From contig NZ_CP053825.1 of the NCBI RefSeq assembly GCF_013372105.1, positions 248,001 to 312,000 of the forward strand: a DNA stretch of 64,000 bases, written 5' to 3'. Below, one piece after another: positions 63,562 to 64,000 of this stretch; positions within the stretch are counted from its first letter, which is position 1, and the number at the start of each line of letters is the position of its first letter. Source of the stretch: Campylobacter armoricus (GTDB lineage Bacteria; Campylobacterota; Campylobacteria; Campylobacterales; Campylobacteraceae). The translations under genes and the position numbers were made by a program. The notes under the pieces are model-generated. The model did not search any database, was not told where the DNA came from, and saw only the letters and a program-made list of their open reading frames with translations.

Positions 63562-64000
63562 AGAAATAGAAAATACAACGGCAATAAACACCTATGTGAA
63601 AAATAAAAATGATGTTGCTTTTGAGATTTGCCTTGATTCTGTAATGGATGACTCGTGTAGTAGATTTTTATTATCATTAATTAACGACTTTGAGGAAGGT
63701 GAGTGGAGATTTGAGAAATTTAATCAATATATAATGAATGCATTGGCTGAAACTGCCTTATCGAAAACAGAAAGAGAAGCTTTAGCTTCAAAAGAAGAGT
63801 ATTATTCCATAATACAACGATCTGTTGCAAATCTAAATAAAAAAGAAGGAGAGATAGGAGAAATTTTTCTTTATGGTATTATGAAGAAATACTATAATGC
63901 TTTACCTATTGTGCCTAAGATTTTTTATAAACAAAATGCCAATGATAATGCAAAAGGCGCAGATAGCGTTCATTTAACTATAGAGAATAAAGAATGTCAT
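63551..64000 (+). CDS. HamA-like (DUF1837) protein, cut by the window end
   Basis: The ATG at 63551 follows GGGAG and overlaps the hsdR stop by 11 bases; 150 codons are open to the last base. The visible part ends GEIGEIFLYGIMKKYYNALP, then PKIFYKQN and AKGADSVHLTIE. This matches the DUF1837/HamA pattern as I remember it: a Gly-Glu helix, a P-K strand and the G-x-D-x-V-H turn that comes just before the nuclease residues, which would be in the missing part. HamA with helicase HamB forms the Hachiman anti-phage system. Whether hamB follows cannot be seen. It could also be an accessory (Rlo-type) gene of the type I operon. Confidence 0.65.
   Translation, partial: MQDKEIENTTAINTYVKNKNDVAFEICLDSVMDDSCSRFLLSLINDFEEGEWRFEKFNQYIMNALAETALSKTEREALASKEEYYSIIQRSVANLNKKEGEIGEIFLYGIMKKYYNALPIVPKIFYKQNANDNAKGADSVHLTIENKECH

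Overview
The window is AT-rich, tightly packed bacterial DNA. Its gene content and order strongly suggest Campylobacter, most likely the C. lari group. The evidence is a Kps-type capsule locus with short G-tracts near gene ends, a CYP172-type P450 beside kpsC/kpsS, a frdCAB operon followed by a paired dynamin-like GTPase operon, a Tat-exported gluconate dehydrogenase pair, and TATAAT-only promoters. Species assignment is inference; no rRNA or tRNA gene was seen.

Bases 1-28028 are a capsular polysaccharide locus. It opens with the 3' part of kpsD and kpsF, continues through glycosyltransferases and modification enzymes, and closes with kpsC, kpsS and an oppositely oriented SGNH-type gene. Inside are (i) a modified-heptose pathway (C3/C5 epimerase, two tandem reductases, a 4,6-dehydratase frameshifted in an A12 run, hddA, gmhA, hddC) and (ii) a complete PAPS pathway (cysD, cysN, a SLC13-type permease, cysC) ending in a PAPS-type sulfotransferase. 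Together these predict a sulfated, deoxyheptose-containing capsule.

The most striking structure is a shared C-terminal module of about 100-125 residues. It consists of two copies of an L-S/T-Y-K-L-G repeat joined by an LPxLExYxDYKxA linker. It is attached to at least six otherwise unrelated capsule proteins: glycosyltransferases, an SGNH protein, a hexapeptide acyltransferase and the sulfotransferase. In three of them a G8-G9 tract sits inside the module just before its amphipathic tail. Two copies are identical over 356 bp and flank the acyltransferase as direct repeats; a decayed copy lies just downstream.

Bases 28193-37258 hold an alpha/beta-hydrolase-like membrane protein, P450, a small membrane protein, nusA (opposite strand), miaB with an acyltransferase and a PilM/N/O-like trio, and a lipoprotein gene. 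Bases 37331-45708 carry lgt, frdCAB and the dynamin pair. Bases 45939-51232 are accessory: an XRE regulator, a second glycosylation islet (a glycosyltransferase fused to a KpsS-like domain, plus a phase-variable GT8 enzyme), an orphan membrane protein and decayed intergenic DNA. Bases 51754-56548 form a redox cluster: gluconate dehydrogenase, an unlisted 35-residue membrane protein, an HxlR regulator, a lipocalin and a zinc alcohol dehydrogenase, with ATACTAT sites in the promoters.

The last 7.5 kb look like a virulence/defence island: a secreted DUF1561-type putative toxin with lectin-like repeats, an SF1 helicase-nuclease, a type I restriction R subunit, and overlapping its end a gene resembling HamA (DUF1837) of the Hachiman anti-phage system, cut by the window edge.
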